The notes under the pieces are model-generated. The model made no database searches and had not been told where the DNA came from. It worked only from the letters and a program-made list of their open reading frames with translations. The translations under genes and the position numbers were made by a program. A DNA stretch of 64,000 nucleotides from Pseudomonas trivialis (GTDB lineage: Bacteria > Pseudomonadota > Gammaproteobacteria > Pseudomonadales > Pseudomonadaceae), in assembly GCF_001439805.1 (NCBI RefSeq), contig NZ_JYLK01000010.1:124001-188000 (forward strand), given 5' to 3'. This document shows, one piece after another, positions 35,749 through 44,118 of the stretch; the first letter of the stretch is position 1; each line of letters starts with the position of its first letter.

Positions 35749-35881
35749 GTGGCGAGCAGGCTTGCCCTGCGCTGGGCTGCGCAGCAGCCCTAAAACCAGA
35801 CACCGCATTCTGCCAGCCAGAACGCGGTGTTTTTGATTGGGGCCGCTGCGCAGCCCAACGCAGGGCAAGCCTGCTCGCCAC
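35749..35881. repeat. Bipartite REP element, GTGGCGAGC type, with embedded terminator
   Basis: GTGGCGAGCAGGCTTGCC on the left and GGCAAGCCTGCTCGCCAC on the right are exact inverted repeats that flank CTGGGCTGCGCAGCAGCCC and its partner. The same layout, with G instead of A at variable positions, recurs at 46.42 and 54.08 kb. It occupies most of the 252 nt gap between ybiT and the next gene. Confidence 0.85.
35800..35834 (+). terminator. Terminator of ybiT inside the REP element
   Basis: ACACCGC-a-TTCTG and CAGAA-c-GCGGTGT form a 12-pair stem followed by TTTTTG, 60 nt after the ybiT stop. Confidence 0.85.
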
Positions 35882-35991
35882 AACAGAAGCTCACTCGATG
35901 AGACAGGCCTCAGACGAAGTAGTTAGCCTGCTTTCATTTCCCGCCCGCCCTTGCCATGATGCAGCCACCGCCCGCCCGCGAATGAGTTGCC

Positions 35992-37164
35992 ATGCCTGCC
36001 ACCCCCTCCTCTCTGTCGATCACCCTGCAGATCGTCTCTATCGTCTTCTACACCTTCATCGCCTTTATCTGCATCGGCCTGCCCATTGCGGTGATCCCGA
36101 GCTATGTGCACGAGCAACTGGGCTTCAGCGCGGTGGTGGCCGGGGTCACCATTGCTGCGCAGTACCTGGCTACCCTGCTCAGCCGACCCTTTGCCGGGCG
36201 TGTATCGGACAACGTGGGCACCAAACGCGCGATTGTGCTGGGCCTGGCCGGCATTCTGCTCAGCGGCTTACTGACGTTTTTTGCCACGCTGGCGCAGAGC
36301 CTGCCGTCCCTGAGCCTGGGCATTCTGATTGCCTCGCGCCTGCTGCTGGGTGTGGCCCAAGGCCTGATCGGGGTGGGCACCATCAGTTGGTGCATGGGCG
36401 CCGTCGGTGCCGAACACACCGCGCGTTCGATTTCCTGGAATGGCATTGCCTCCTACGGCGCCATTGCCATTGGCGCCCCGTTGGGGGTGGTGCTGGTTGC
36501 GCACTATGGCTACACGAGTCTGGGCCTGGCGCTGTCAGTGCTGGCGGCACTCGGGCTGGTGTTGATCCGCAATAAACCCTCGGTGCCGGTGGTGCGCGGC
36601 GAGCGGCTGCCCTTCCTCGCGGTATTCGGGCGCATCGCGCCGTTTGGCGCCAGCCTGTGCCTCGCCTCGATTGGCTACGGCACACTGACCACCTTCATTA
36701 CGCTGTACTACCTCAATCGCGGCTGGCCCGGTGCGGCGTACTGCCTCACGGTGTTCGGGGTGTGTTTTATCCTGTCGCGCCTGCTGTTCATTTCCGCCAT
36801 CAGCCGTTTTGGCGGTTTTCGCGCCGCCATCGCGTGCATGTTCATCGAAACCCTGGGCCTGATTCTGCTCTGGCTGGCACCAACAACCGGCGTGGCGTTG
36901 CTCGGTGCCGGGCTGACCGGTTTCGGACTGTCGCTGGTGTACCCGGCGCTGGGCGTGGAGGCGATCAGGCAGGTCCCCAATAGCAGTCGCGGCGCGGGCC
37001 TGAGTGCGTATGCGGTGTTCTTTGACCTGGCGCTGGCGATTGCCGGCCCGTTGATGGGCGCCATCGCGCTGAACCTGGGTTACGGCTGGATCTTCTTCTG
37101 CGCGGCGCTGTTGTCGGTCAGCGCGCTGGGCGTGACCCTGCTGCTCAAGCGTCGCGCTTACTGA
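35992..37164 (+). CDS. MFS transporter, YhhS-like
   Basis: A 390-residue, 12-helix major facilitator similar to E. coli YhhS, an arabinose and possibly antimicrobial exporter. It starts SITLQIVSIVFYTFIAFICIGLPIAVIPSYVHEQLGFSAVVAGVTI with the first helices and has the loop motif GRVSDNVGTKRAIVLGLAG. C-terminal GAGLTGFGLSLVYPALGVEAIRQVP and RGAGLSAYAVFFDLALAIAGP are hallmark segments of this subfamily. The ATG at 35992 lacks a strong ribosome site. It converges with the hydrolase gene and the stops overlap by 7 nt. Confidence 0.85.
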   Translation: MPATPSSLSITLQIVSIVFYTFIAFICIGLPIAVIPSYVHEQLGFSAVVAGVTIAAQYLATLLSRPFAGRVSDNVGTKRAIVLGLAGILLSGLLTFFATLAQSLPSLSLGILIASRLLLGVAQGLIGVGTISWCMGAVGAEHTARSISWNGIASYGAIAIGAPLGVVLVAHYGYTSLGLALSVLAALGLVLIRNKPSVPVVRGERLPFLAVFGRIAPFGASLCLASIGYGTLTTFITLYYLNRGWPGAAYCLTVFGVCFILSRLLFISAISRFGGFRAAIACMFIETLGLILLWLAPTTGVALLGAGLTGFGLSLVYPALGVEAIRQVPNSSRGAGLSAYAVFFDLALAIAGPLMGAIALNLGYGWIFFCAALLSVSALGVTLLLKRRAY

Positions 37165-38195
37165 TCGGCCGTCTGCAAACCGGCCCGGCTGGACTGGCCC
37201 AGCGTGTGGCTGAAAAACCGCCCGGCCTCGGAGATCAAGTCGCGGTGAATGCCCTCGCGGTCAACCCCGTCGGCATCGGTGCACACCGCCGGCATGGCCG
37301 CCAGTTGATCGCTGTCGCACGGCGCCATGAACACAAAGTGCCCGGCGCCGGCCAACAGTTTGAAGTCCGGCGGTTCGGGCAATTTGCGCGCAAGCGCGGC
37401 GGCGTTCTTGTCCACGGCCACCAGCTTGTCGCCGTCACCGCTGTAGAGCAGCACCGGCACATGCACATCCGCCAGGGTGTGGCGACCAAACATCAGGCTC
37501 AGCGGCGCCATCAGCATCAGCGCGTGGATGCGTGCATCGGCATGGGGCTGCAAATCGTCACGGTCCACCACCAGTTCGCCTTTGGTGGTACAGGCGTCGT
37601 GGTCTTCGGGGCGTTCCTGGCAATAGCGGCGCAGGCGGTCAAAGTCCGGCTTGGCCCCGGCGAGGATCAACGCGGTCTCGCCGCCCGCCGAATAGCCGAT
37701 GACCCCCACCTGCTCGACATTGACGAACGGCGCCAGCATCGGGTCGCTCAGGGTGGCGGTGATCGCTTCGGAAATCTGGATCGGCCGCCCGTACAGGTTG
37801 CTCACCGTGCCCAGCCGACTGTGGTCCTTGTAGTTGTCGCCGGGGTGCAGCACCGCCACCACCACAAAGCCCTTGCGCGCCAGCGAGGTGGCCAGATCAT
37901 GCAGCGCCAGCGGCGTGCCGGTGTTGCCATGGGACAGCATCAGCATCGGGAAACGCCCGATGGCGACCTTGGAATCTTCCGTGGCGCCAACGGTGTAAGC
38001 GCCCACCTGCGTGGTGTGCTCCATGCCCGTGGAGGGGTAGAACGCGACGGCTTTCATCGGCTGCTGATCCACCGGGTCGAGAAAACTCATGCGATGGAAA
38101 CCCACACTCCAATAGGGGAGCGACACCGGTGCGGCCTGCACTGAAATCAGGCCGCCGAGGAGGGAAAGAGCCATTACTGCACATAGACGCATCAT
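37158..38195 (-). CDS. Secreted alpha/beta hydrolase (dienelactone hydrolase/PAF-acetylhydrolase-like)
   Basis: A 345-residue periplasmic or secreted hydrolase with a Sec signal (MMRLCAVMALSLLGGLISVQAA). The nucleophile elbow is GYSAGGET, with SHG in FPMLMLSHGNTGT as the oxyanion region. A late GDGDKLVAVD and GAGHFVF supply the Asp and His of the catalytic triad. The fold and spacing resemble bacterial homologues of platelet-activating factor acetylhydrolase, with a substrate that cannot be named. ATG at 38195 (or 38192, adjacent) is preceded by AGGTGG. The azoR gene lies upstream on the same strand but is separated by a strong terminator. Confidence 0.82.
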   Translation of the reverse strand: MMRLCAVMALSLLGGLISVQAAPVSLPYWSVGFHRMSFLDPVDQQPMKAVAFYPSTGMEHTTQVGAYTVGATEDSKVAIGRFPMLMLSHGNTGTPLALHDLATSLARKGFVVVAVLHPGDNYKDHSRLGTVSNLYGRPIQISEAITATLSDPMLAPFVNVEQVGVIGYSAGGETALILAGAKPDFDRLRRYCQERPEDHDACTTKGELVVDRDDLQPHADARIHALMLMAPLSLMFGRHTLADVHVPVLLYSGDGDKLVAVDKNAAALARKLPEPPDFKLLAGAGHFVFMAPCDSDQLAAMPAVCTDADGVDREGIHRDLISEAGRFFSHTLGQSSRAGLQTADQ

Positions 38196-38313
38196 GGGGA
38201 TGTCCACCTGTGCCGCGTGAGAACCAACATCGAATGAGAAACCCGGGTTCGTGAACCCTTGTCTGCCTAAGGTCTGCATAACCCGGGCCACATTGAAAGG
38301 ACCGCACGCAAAC

Positions 38314-38364
38314 GAAAAAACTCCGTACTCCGCTCGCGTTCAGGCGATCAGAATACAGAGTTTA
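38314..38364 (-). terminator. Terminator of azoR
   Basis: On the minus strand AAACTCTGTA pairs with TACGGAGTTT around a 27 nt loop, followed by a run of T, 51 nt after the azoR stop. Confidence 0.7.
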
Positions 38365-38414
38365 AGCGCCGTGCTTCAGATTGATACCGGAGCGCGGCGA
38401 ATTTTACACAAGCC

Positions 38415-39026
38415 TTACGCAGCGGCGAACAGTTGCTCATTGATCAGCAGGCTGGCCTCGCTCATCGCCTTGCTGCGCACGTCATCGCCGTAGGCCAGGC
38501 CTTCGGCCCGCACCACTTCGATATCGGTGATGCCGAGGAAGCCGAACAGCAGCTTCAGGTAGCCTTCATGGGCAGCGCCCGACGCCTGGCCCGCATGCAG
38601 GCCACCGGCGGTGGAGACGATGATGACTTTCTTGTTGCCGCACAGGCCTTCAGGGCCGGCTTCGCTGTAGCGGAACGTCTGGCCGGCCACCGCGATGCGG
38701 TCGATCCAGGCTTTCAACTGAGTCGGGATGGTGAAGTTGTACATCGGCGCACCCACCACCACGGCATCGGCGGCGAGGAATTCAGCCAGCGACACGGCAC
38801 TCAGCTCGGCTTCGTGCTTCTGTGCGGCATCGCGCAGTTCTGCAGCGGTGCCCAGGGCGCCCAGGGTGGCGCCGGAGAAGTGGTTGATCGCGTCGCTGGC
38901 GAGGTCGCGGTACGTCACGTCCACACCCGGCTGCGCGGTCTGCCAGGCCTTGACCACCTCGGCACTGAGCTGACGGGAAGCCGAGTGGTCACCGAGGATG
39001 CTGGAATCGATATGCAACAGTTTCAT
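38415..39026 (-). CDS. azoR: FMN-dependent NADH-azoreductase/quinone reductase AzoR
   Basis: A 203-residue flavodoxin-fold enzyme that reduces quinones and azo compounds by two electrons. KLLHIDSSILGDHSASRQLS is the FMN phosphate-binding start, PMYNFTIPTQLKAWIDRIAVAGQTFRYSEAGPEGL is the family signature, and STAGGLH follows. Start at 39026 removes 22 residues of the longer frame. It is divergent from the LysR gene across 126 nt, the standard arrangement for a LysR-controlled quinone or stress reductase. Confidence 0.94.
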   Translation of the reverse strand: MKLLHIDSSILGDHSASRQLSAEVVKAWQTAQPGVDVTYRDLASDAINHFSGATLGALGTAAELRDAAQKHEAELSAVSLAEFLAADAVVVGAPMYNFTIPTQLKAWIDRIAVAGQTFRYSEAGPEGLCGNKKVIIVSTAGGLHAGQASGAAHEGYLKLLFGFLGITDIEVVRAEGLAYGDDVRSKAMSEASLLINEQLFAAA

Positions 39027-39152
39027 GGTGGATCTCCGTGAGTGGGATCGACAGTGGCGATCAGATGGTGGTGATGCTACGCATGAAACCAATAGCCGAT
39101 AAGCCCGCTAAAATGCGATAGTTTGTCCCACTGACAGGACAATAGGCGCCCG

Positions 39153-40061
39153 ATGCAAGACCTCAACGACCTCTACTATTTCGCCAAAGTCGTCGAAGCC
39201 GGCGGCTTTGCGGCGGCCGGCCGGCTGCTGGGGATTCCCAAGTCGCGGCTGTCGCGGCGCATCGCCGAGCTGGAAGAACGCCTGAGCGCACGCCTGCTGC
39301 AACGCACCACCCGGCAACTGACGCTGACCGCCGTGGGCGAGCGTTACCTGCGCCACTGCCAGGCGATGCTGCTGGAAGCGGAAATGGCCGACGAGGCTGT
39401 GGCCAGCATGTCCAGCGAACCCCGTGGCCGCCTGCGGGTGAGCTGCCCGGTGGGCATGGCCCAGCACATGATGCCGGAACTGGTGGCCGGGTTTCTCGCG
39501 GCGTACCCGTTGGTGCAACTGGACATGACGCTCGTCAACCGCCGCGTCGACCTGGTGGCCGAAGGCATCGACGTGGCCCTGCGCGTGCGCGAGCTGGGCG
39601 ATGAAGACCCGTTGCTGGTGACCAAGCGCCTGCGCCAGGCCCAGACCGTGCTGGTGGCCAGCCCAGGCTTCATGCGCGAGCGGCGGGTCAATACTCTCGA
39701 AGACCTGAAGCAGCTGCCGATACTCGGCGCACTGGAAGCCGACCGCATGGTCCATCAGCGCATTCTCGACCCACAGGGCAATGCCCACGATCTGGTGATG
39801 GAGGCGCGCCTGGGCATCGACGACTTTATCGTGCGCAAGGCCAGCGCCGTCATGGGCCTGGGCTTTACCGTGCTGCCAATGATGTATTGCGAAGAGGAAC
39901 TGGCCAGCGGCCGTCTGGTGCAACTGCTGCCGCAATGGTCATTGCCGGGCGGCTGGCTGCAGGCCGTCTACCCGCACCGGCGCGGCGTGCTGCCGGCGAT
40001 TCGCGCGTGGATCGATTACCTGGATGAAGGTTTCAAAGGCTGTGGAGACCGCTTGCTATGA
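39153..40061 (+). CDS. LysR-family transcriptional regulator (CrgA-like), divergent from azoR
   Basis: A 302-residue LysR regulator. The N-terminal helix-turn-helix is DLNDLYYFAKVVEAGGFAAAGRLLGIPKSRLSRRIAELEERLSARLLQRTTRQLTLT. The co-inducer domain begins EPRGRLRVSCPVGMAQH, the layout of the CrgA/ DhcR group that often controls quinone or electrophile reductases. ATG 39153. Its stop overlaps the next gene by ATGA. The 126 nt gap to azoR probably holds its operator. Confidence 0.9.
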   Translation: MQDLNDLYYFAKVVEAGGFAAAGRLLGIPKSRLSRRIAELEERLSARLLQRTTRQLTLTAVGERYLRHCQAMLLEAEMADEAVASMSSEPRGRLRVSCPVGMAQHMMPELVAGFLAAYPLVQLDMTLVNRRVDLVAEGIDVALRVRELGDEDPLLVTKRLRQAQTVLVASPGFMRERRVNTLEDLKQLPILGALEADRMVHQRILDPQGNAHDLVMEARLGIDDFIVRKASAVMGLGFTVLPMMYCEEELASGRLVQLLPQWSLPGGWLQAVYPHRRGVLPAIRAWIDYLDEGFKGCGDRLL

Positions 40062-40414
40062 CAATGACCGAAGCGCAAGTTGCGCAGTTCTGCCTGAGCC
40101 TGCCCGGCGCGCGGGAAGACTACAAATGGGGCGGCGTGCGCGTCTTTTCGATTGCCGGCAAAAAGATGTTCGCCCTGCAGAACCTGCGCGGTGACTCGCT
40201 GGCGTTCAAGGTCGACAAGGAACTGTTCCTCGGCCATGTCGACCGCCCCGGCATCCACCCGGCGCCGTACCTGGCACGGGCGCAGTGGATCATCATGAAT
40301 CTGCCCTACCCGCTCGGCGCGCAGGAACTGCGCGGCTTGTTGCAGCGCTCGCACCAGTTGGTGGTGAGCAAGCTGCCCAGGCGAACCCAGCCCGGTTTAT
40401 GGCTAGAGCACTGA
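40058..40414 (+). CDS. MmcQ/YjbR-family protein
   Basis: A 118-residue protein of the MmcQ/YjbR (CyaY-like fold) family: QVAQFCLSLPGAREDYKWGGVRVFSIAGKKMFAL at the N-terminus, LAFKVDKELF, and PYLARAQWIIMNLPYPLGAQELRGLLQRSHQLVVSKLPRRTQ at the C-terminus. The role is unclear; a DNA-binding function has been suggested for the family. It is translationally coupled to the LysR gene by ATGA overlap and overlaps the convergent DUF1294 gene by 12 nt at its stop. Confidence 0.88.
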   Translation: MTMTEAQVAQFCLSLPGAREDYKWGGVRVFSIAGKKMFALQNLRGDSLAFKVDKELFLGHVDRPGIHPAPYLARAQWIIMNLPYPLGAQELRGLLQRSHQLVVSKLPRRTQPGLWLEH

Positions 40415-40786
40415 CAACAGCGTGCCGCCAAGGAACAACTGGTCAAGCCAGAACACTTGGTGCAGCAGCACAATCACCCAGAACAGCACCTGGTAAGACA
40501 CCTTGCGCGTCTTGTGCCGGAACACCTGCTGGGCAATCAGCGCGCCCGGCCATCCGCCTGCCAGTTCCACAGCGTGCAGGATGTTTTCCGGGATGCGCCG
40601 GCCTTCGCTCTGCGCCTTGCGCTTGTCGCTCCAGTACAAAAAGAACGCCATCACACTGACCACCGCGTAGGCGGCCAATGGCAGCAGGGTTTCGCCGCGC
40701 TGCCACACCAGCACCGAACCCAGCAGCGGCGCCGCGCACAACAGCGCGAACATCAGCGCTTTAAGGCGTGGGTGCTGGAGACTCAT
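40403..40786 (-). CDS. DUF1294 small membrane protein
   Basis: A 127-residue inner-membrane protein. It has about three hydrophobic helices and the DUF1294 signature: FFLYWSDKRKAQSEGRRIPENILHAVELAGGWPGALIAQQVFRHKTRKVSYQVLFW. Function unknown. Its ATG overlaps the uppP stop (ATGA), so the two are coupled, and its stop overlaps the convergent yjbR-like gene. Confidence 0.9.
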   Translation of the reverse strand: MSLQHPRLKALMFALLCAAPLLGSVLVWQRGETLLPLAAYAVVSVMAFFLYWSDKRKAQSEGRRIPENILHAVELAGGWPGALIAQQVFRHKTRKVSYQVLFWVIVLLHQVFWLDQLFLGGTLLSVL

Positions 40787-41613
40787 GCGTTGGCTGCCGA
40801 CCAGTCGATCCAGCCGAATTGCCAGGTTGCGAGGATCAGCAGGCCGAAACCGATGCGATACCAGGCAAACGCCGCGTAGCTGTGGCTGGCGATGAACTTG
40901 AGCAGGCCCTTGACCGCAATCATCGCGAAGATAAACGAGGTGACGAAGCCGATGGCGAACACCGGCAGGTCGGCCGGCTGAAACAGGTCGCGGTACTTGT
41001 AGCCCGAGTACACCGCTGCGCCAACCATGGTCGGCATCGCCAGGAAGAACGAAAACTCGGTGGCGGTCTTGCGCGACAGGCCGAACAGCAGGCCGCCGAT
41101 GATGGTCGAGCCGGAACGCGAAGTGCCCGGGATCATCGCCAGGCACTGGGCCAGACCCACCTTGAGCGCATCCTTCCAGGTGATCTCGTCGACGGTTTCG
41201 GCGTGCACCTGGTGTTCACGGCGTTCGGCCCACAGCATGATGATGCCGCCCACGACCAGCGCGGTGGCTACGGTAATCGGGTTGAACAGGTAGTGATGGA
41301 TCAGGTCGGCGAAAACCACCCCGAGCACCACCGCCGGCAGGAACGCAATCAGCAGGTTGACGGTGAAGCGCTGAGCATTGCGCTGGGTCGGCAGGCCGGT
41401 GACCACATCGAGGATCTTGCGCCGGAACGCCCACACCACCGCCAGGATGGCGCCAAGCTGGATGATGATGTTGAACGCCATGGCCCGCTCACCGCCGAAA
41501 TCGAGCAGGTCGGCGACGATAATCTGGTGGCCGGTGCTGGAGATCGGCAGGAACTCCGTCAGCCCTTCCACGATGCCAAGAATCAATGCCTGAATGGCGG
41601 TCCAAAAATCCAT
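40783..41613 (-). CDS. uppP: Undecaprenyl-diphosphate phosphatase UppP/BacA
   Basis: The membrane enzyme that recycles the C55 lipid carrier for peptidoglycan and O-antigen by removing a phosphate. It is 276 residues, full length, with the catalytic GIVEGLTEFLPISSTGH near the N-terminus and MIPGTSRSGSTI in the second half. Eight hydrophobic segments are visible. The start at 41613 (MDFWTAIQALILGIVEGL) matches E. coli. It is followed by the DUF1294 gene with a 4 nt overlap. Confidence 0.96.
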   Translation of the reverse strand: MDFWTAIQALILGIVEGLTEFLPISSTGHQIIVADLLDFGGERAMAFNIIIQLGAILAVVWAFRRKILDVVTGLPTQRNAQRFTVNLLIAFLPAVVLGVVFADLIHHYLFNPITVATALVVGGIIMLWAERREHQVHAETVDEITWKDALKVGLAQCLAMIPGTSRSGSTIIGGLLFGLSRKTATEFSFFLAMPTMVGAAVYSGYKYRDLFQPADLPVFAIGFVTSFIFAMIAVKGLLKFIASHSYAAFAWYRIGFGLLILATWQFGWIDWSAANA

Positions 41614-41739
41614 ACTTCCCCCAAAGGTCATGCGCGACGGCACGCCTGGTTTCTATTTTTAAGTGGTTCATTGACGACACGACCCGGCGCTGACGCGCAC
41701 CGCAGGGCTGCAAAAAATCCGTGAAAAATCAGACAGTAC

Positions 41740-41766
41740 TCAGGTTTTGCGCTGACGGGCCGAAAG
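41740..41766 (+). promoter_or_regulatory. Candidate FliA (sigma28) promoter of the chemoreceptor gene
   Basis: TCAGGTTT, 11 nt spacer, GCCGAAAG matches 12 of 16 positions of TAAAGTTT-N11-GCCGATAA with exact spacing. It lies 68 nt before the chemoreceptor start, and Pseudomonas chemoreceptor genes are commonly FliA dependent. Confidence 0.45.
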
Positions 41767-41833
41767 CCTATCAGACCCGCCGAAAATGTCGATGCAACAC
41801 CCACAATTATAAAAAGCCCGGAGTGACAGGACG

Positions 41834-43468
41834 ATGAACAGTTTGCGCACCATGTCGATCAGCCGCCGCCTGTGGCTGATCCTGATCGTCGCCGTACTGA
41901 TGCTGCTGACCCTGGGCGTACTGATGCTCAAGCAGATCCACGACGACCTCTACCAGGCCAAGCGCCAGCAAACCCAGCACGTGGTGCAGACCGCCGGCGG
42001 CATCCTCACCTACTACCACACGCTTGAAACCAGCGGCGTCATGACCCGTGACGCCGCGCAGAAACAGGCCCTGAGCGCCGTGCGTGGCCTGCGTTACGAC
42101 CATGACGACTACTTCTGGATCAACGACCTCACGCCCGTGATGATCATGCACGCGGCCAACCCCAAACTCGACGGCCAGAACCTCTCGGCGATCCGCGACC
42201 CGGACGGCTTTGCAGTGTTCAACGAGTTCGTGAGCCTGGCCAAAGCCAAAGGCGCTGGCATCGTCAATTACCGCTGGCCGAAGCCAGGCGCCGAAGCGCC
42301 GGTGCAGAAAACCTCGTACATCCAGCTGTTCGAACCCTGGGGCTGGATCATCGGCTCCGGGGTGTACGTGGACGACGTGCAGGCCGAGTTCAAGGGCCAG
42401 GTGTGGAAAGCCTCGCTGATCGGCCTGGGCATCGCGCTGGCGATGGCGCTGCTGGTGCTGTTGATCGCGCGCAGCATCGTGCAGCCGTTACAGGAGGCGG
42501 TGAATGCCATGGCCAACATCGCCAGCGGTGAAAGCGACCTGACCCGCAGCCTCGACACCCACGGGCGCGACGAAGTCACCCAGTTATCCCGACATTTCAA
42601 TAGCTTTACCGCCAAGCTGCGCCTGGTGGTGGGGCAATTGCAGACCTGCGCCAACGCCCTGGGCCAGTCGTCCCTGGAGCTGGGCACCAACGCCAGCCAG
42701 GCCCATGACCGCAGCCAGCAGCAGTCGCAGCAGATGGAGCTGGTGGCCACCGCGATCAACGAAGTCACCTACGGCGTGCAGGACGTGGCGAAAAACGCCG
42801 AACACGCCGCCAGCGAGATGCGCGACGCCCAGGCCCAGGCGCAGCAGGGCCAGGTCAATATCGACAGCAGCCTGCAGCAGATCGACCAGCTTTCCGGCAC
42901 CATCAGCCAGGCCGTGGACGTGATTCGCACGCTCTCCAGCGAAAGCACGCAGATCGGCGGCGTGCTGGAGGTGATCCGCTCGATTGCCGACCAGACCAAC
43001 CTGCTGGCGCTCAACGCCGCCATCGAAGCGGCACGCGCCGGCGAGCAAGGCCGCGGCTTTGCCGTCGTTGCCGATGAGGTGCGGCTGCTGGCCCAGCGCA
43101 CGCAGACATCCACCGCCGAAATCCAGGCCATGATCGAACGCCTGCAAGGTCACTCGGACGCGGCGGTCAAGGTCATCAGTGACAGCCACAGTGCCTCGCA
43201 ACTGACCATTGAGCAGGCCGGCCAGGCCGGTGCCAGCCTCACCGCCATCGGCCAGGCGCTGCACAACCTCAACGGCCTGAACGCGTCGATCGCCAGCGCG
43301 ACCCTGCAGCAGGCGCAGGTGGTGGAAGACATCAACCAGAACGTCACCCAGGCAGCGGACCTGTCCCAAAGCACCGCGCGGGCGGCCGAACAATCCAGCT
43401 TGGCCAGTGCGCAGTTGCGCGGGTTGAGTGAACAACTCGACAGCCTGCTGCGCCAATTCAGGATCTAG
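41834..43468 (+). CDS. Methyl-accepting chemotaxis protein with periplasmic sCache_2 domain
   Basis: A 544-residue transmembrane chemoreceptor. TM1 is at residues 10-31, followed by a periplasmic single Cache domain (DDYFWINDLTPVMIMHAANPKLDG and GWIIGSGVYVDDV, the sCache_2 hallmarks that bind small organic acids), TM2 around 195-215, a HAMP segment (RSIVQPLQEAVNAMANIASGESDLTRS), and a signalling hairpin whose tip is IADQTNLLALNAAIEAARAGEQGRGFAVVADEVR. The C-terminus lacks an NWETF-type CheR tether. Ligands are probably C2-C4 acids, by family. ATG 41834 follows AGTGACAGGA. Confidence 0.93.
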   Translation: MNSLRTMSISRRLWLILIVAVLMLLTLGVLMLKQIHDDLYQAKRQQTQHVVQTAGGILTYYHTLETSGVMTRDAAQKQALSAVRGLRYDHDDYFWINDLTPVMIMHAANPKLDGQNLSAIRDPDGFAVFNEFVSLAKAKGAGIVNYRWPKPGAEAPVQKTSYIQLFEPWGWIIGSGVYVDDVQAEFKGQVWKASLIGLGIALAMALLVLLIARSIVQPLQEAVNAMANIASGESDLTRSLDTHGRDEVTQLSRHFNSFTAKLRLVVGQLQTCANALGQSSLELGTNASQAHDRSQQQSQQMELVATAINEVTYGVQDVAKNAEHAASEMRDAQAQAQQGQVNIDSSLQQIDQLSGTISQAVDVIRTLSSESTQIGGVLEVIRSIADQTNLLALNAAIEAARAGEQGRGFAVVADEVRLLAQRTQTSTAEIQAMIERLQGHSDAAVKVISDSHSASQLTIEQAGQAGASLTAIGQALHNLNGLNASIASATLQQAQVVEDINQNVTQAADLSQSTARAAEQSSLASAQLRGLSEQLDSLLRQFRI

Positions 43469-43554
43469 TGTCACCGTTTAGAGTGGCTGTGTTTTGTAGA
43501 TCAGCGACCTCTGGGTACAATCACCGCCCTCTTCCACGCTCCCAAGGTACCGCC

Positions 43555-44118
43555 ATGTCCGGGCTTGAATTGTTCGCCGCCGCCCTGGGGGTGATTGCTG
43601 TCTGGCTGACGGTCAAGCAGAACCCCTGGTGCTGGCCCATCGGCCTGGTGATGGTGCTGCTCTACACCTGGGTGTTCTACGACGTGAAACTCTATTCCGA
43701 CATGCTGCTGCAAGTGGTCTACGCCGCGCTGCAAGTGTATGGCTGGTGGCAGTGGACCCGCGCCGGCGAAGTCAGGCAGGGCCGCCAGGTGACCAGCCTC
43801 AAGGTCCCGGCAATCCTGGCGAGCCTCGCGGTTGGCGCGCTTGGCAGCCTGCTGCTCGGCGCCGCCATGGCGCACTGGACCGACGCCGCGCAGCCCTGGC
43901 TGGATGCCGCCCTCACCGGCTTCAGCCTGGTGGCGCAGATGTGGATGGCGCAGAAACGCGTGCAATGCTGGCCGCTGTGGATAGCGGTGGATGTGATCTT
44001 CGTCGGACTGTTTCTCTATAAAGGGCTCTACCTCACGGCCGCGCTCTACGCGCTGTTCACCGTGATCGCCGTGCAAGGCTGGCGTGAATGGCGCGCCGAC
44101 CCGGCGTTGCGCCCATGA
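43555..44118 (+). CDS. pnuC: Nicotinamide riboside transporter PnuC
   Basis: A 187-residue inner-membrane transporter with seven or so helices. PnuC hallmarks: LLYTWVFYDVKLYSDMLLQVVYAALQVYGWWQWTR and a C-terminal MWMAQKRVQCWPLWIAVDVIFVGLFLYKGLYLTAALYALF. The chain imports nicotinamide riboside by facilitated diffusion trapped by phosphorylation. ATG 43555. Its stop overlaps the next gene by ATGA, which encodes the predicted kinase; together they form a two-gene NAD salvage operon. No NAD or thiamine riboswitch was seen in the 86 nt leader. Confidence 0.93.
   Translation: MSGLELFAAALGVIAVWLTVKQNPWCWPIGLVMVLLYTWVFYDVKLYSDMLLQVVYAALQVYGWWQWTRAGEVRQGRQVTSLKVPAILASLAVGALGSLLLGAAMAHWTDAAQPWLDAALTGFSLVAQMWMAQKRVQCWPLWIAVDVIFVGLFLYKGLYLTAALYALFTVIAVQGWREWRADPALRP

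Noticed and set aside
43469..43554. Riboswitch (NAD or thiamine type) before pnuC
   Set aside because: The 86 nt leader is too short and lacks the conserved thi-box or NAD motif blocks.
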